A DNA stretch of 6,530 bases. It comes from Lichenicola sp964242425 (GTDB lineage Bacteria; Pseudomonadota; Alphaproteobacteria; Acetobacterales; Acetobacteraceae). The stretch is taken from the NCBI GenBank assembly GCA_964242425.1, contig CAXTCK010000192.1, positions 1 through 6,530 of the forward strand, in the 5' to 3' direction. A program made the position numbers and the translations under genes. The notes under the pieces were generated by a model that was given only the letters and a program-made list of their open reading frames with translations, was not told where the DNA came from and did not search any database. Below, in pieces: positions 6,041 through 6,530 of this stretch. How positions within the stretch are numbered: the stretch's first letter is position 1; each line of letters starts with the position of its first letter.

Positions 6041-6081
6041 GACGGTTCCACACCGTCCGGGCGACGCATCGGGTTGCCCGG
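6041..6081 (+). repeat. Two adjacent hairpins in the probable CHAP leader
   Basis: GACGGT (6041-6046) pairs with ACCGTC (6052-6057) around the 5-base loop TCCAC. Immediately after, CCGGGC (6057-6062) pairs with GCCCGG (6076-6081) around a 13-base loop. The two share base 6057, so only one of them can use the full stem. They end about 50 bases before the CHAP start, a position suited to a structured 5' leader. No known riboswitch consensus was recognised. Confidence 0.4.
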
Positions 6082-6133
6082 CCCCGGTCCCATCGTTACC
6101 AGAACTCACGGAATGGTGAGGCTGGAGATCGGG

Positions 6134-6530
6134 ATGACGAACGCGATGGGGACTTTGGCTCGCGCCGCCATGTTGATCGCCTCCTGCGCGGCGATGTCGA
6201 CGACGGCCAGCGCACGCGCCCATCACCACCACGGCTACGCCAGGGGCTTCCATCACCTCCGCCACTACGCCTCCGCCGGCGTGCACGTGATCCAGTGCGT
6301 GGCGTTCGCCCGGGCCGATACCGACATCGCGCTGTCCGGCAACGCCGACGACTGGTGGCAGAACGCCGAGGGCGTGTATGCCCGTGGCACCGCGCCGGAG
6401 ATCGGCAGCGTGCTCAACTTCCGCGCCAACGGCCGCATGCGCCTCGGCCACGTCGCGGTGGTGACGAAGGTGGTGGACAGCCGCACCATCCAGATCGACC
6501 AGTCGCATTGGAACGCCAACGGCATCAGCC
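6134..6530 (+). CDS. Secreted CHAP-domain protein, 3' end cut by window edge
   Basis: 132 residues are visible and the frame is still open at the edge. A signal peptide spans roughly residues 1-29, with a hydrophobic segment AAMLIASCAAM and a likely cleavage after SARA. A His-rich stretch follows, with seven His in residues 30-44. A CHAP domain starts near residue 52: catalytic Cys55 in QCVAFAR, DDWWQNAEGVYARGTAPEIG at 72-91, and His106 in LGHVAVV. An acidic or Asn residue near IDQSHW (121-126) probably completes the active site. CHAP proteins are cysteine amidases or endopeptidases of peptidoglycan, so a periplasmic or secreted cell-wall role is likely. ATG 6134 is chosen because GGAG (6124-6127) lies six bases upstream; in-frame ATGs at 6113 and 6146 are alternatives. 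The domain is nearly complete, and the missing part is probably short. Confidence 0.88.
   Translation, partial: MTNAMGTLARAAMLIASCAAMSTTASARAHHHHGYARGFHHLRHYASAGVHVIQCVAFARADTDIALSGNADDWWQNAEGVYARGTAPEIGSVLNFRANGRMRLGHVAVVTKVVDSRTIQIDQSHWNANGIS

Larger units (their letters stand above)
5867..6133. promoter_or_regulatory. Low-G+C spacer with repeated GCAAC boxes and hairpins
   Basis: A 267-bp spacer before the CHAP gene. Two sampled stretches (5901-5960 and 6001-6040) are about 50% G+C, clearly below the flanking genes. It should contain the CHAP promoter and leader, though no clean -35/-10 pair was found. It holds five GCAAC/GTTGC boxes (5877-5938) and four short perfect hairpins (5969-6081). 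A 60-codon minus-strand frame at 5911-6093 has no protein-like character and is not annotated. Confidence 0.5.

Overview
This window looks like ordinary chromosomal DNA from a high-G+C alphaproteobacterium, most likely a Rhodospirillales/Acetobacteraceae-type organism. The lineage is inferred from codon use (G/C in most third positions, G+C about two thirds by eye), from the style of the split XdhC proteins and from the short secreted CHAP protein. No sequence search was possible. No phage, transposon, CRISPR, tRNA or rRNA feature is visible.

Layout, left to right. (1) Positions 1-132 have no recognisable gene. (2) 133-1110, minus strand: a nucleotide-sugar epimerase of the UDP-glucuronate 4-epimerase type. 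A divergent 203-bp spacer separates it from (3) dps, 1314-1856, plus strand, which is closed by a clear intrinsic terminator. (4) A minus-strand pair follows: an MBL-fold hydrolase of the YcbL/glyoxalase II-like group (2554-3210), then an exported DUF192 protein (1944-2456). For both, an internal start with a good ribosome-binding site is preferred over the longest open frame. (5) Divergent from the MBL gene is a tightly coupled plus-strand operon at 3314-5057. It holds a one-domain XdhC/CoxI N-terminal protein, a separate XdhC Rossmann-domain protein and a MobA/MocA-like nucleotidyltransferase, joined by GTGA and ATGA overlaps. (6) A small lipoprotein of unknown function (5141-5479) and a RidA-family protein of the YoaB type (5516-5866) continue on the plus strand. 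(7) A 267-bp spacer of visibly lower G+C carries five GCAAC/GTTGC boxes and four small hairpins. (8) A secreted CHAP-domain protein starts at 6134 and runs off the right edge.

How the genes fit together: the three-gene operon is a maturation cassette for a molybdenum hydroxylase (xanthine dehydrogenase or CO dehydrogenase-like). The nucleotidyltransferase would form the dinucleotide cofactor, and the XdhC-type proteins would protect or sulfurate it and deliver it. No molybdoenzyme subunit gene is in the window, so the client must be encoded elsewhere or farther away. The remaining genes are housekeeping or stress functions with no obvious shared pathway: iron storage and DNA protection, thioester or glutathione-adduct hydrolysis, reactive enamine/imine clearance, cell-wall hydrolysis and surface polysaccharide precursors. 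I found no convincing undescribed system. The most unusual parts are the split XdhC arrangement and the repeat-rich spacer before the CHAP gene.
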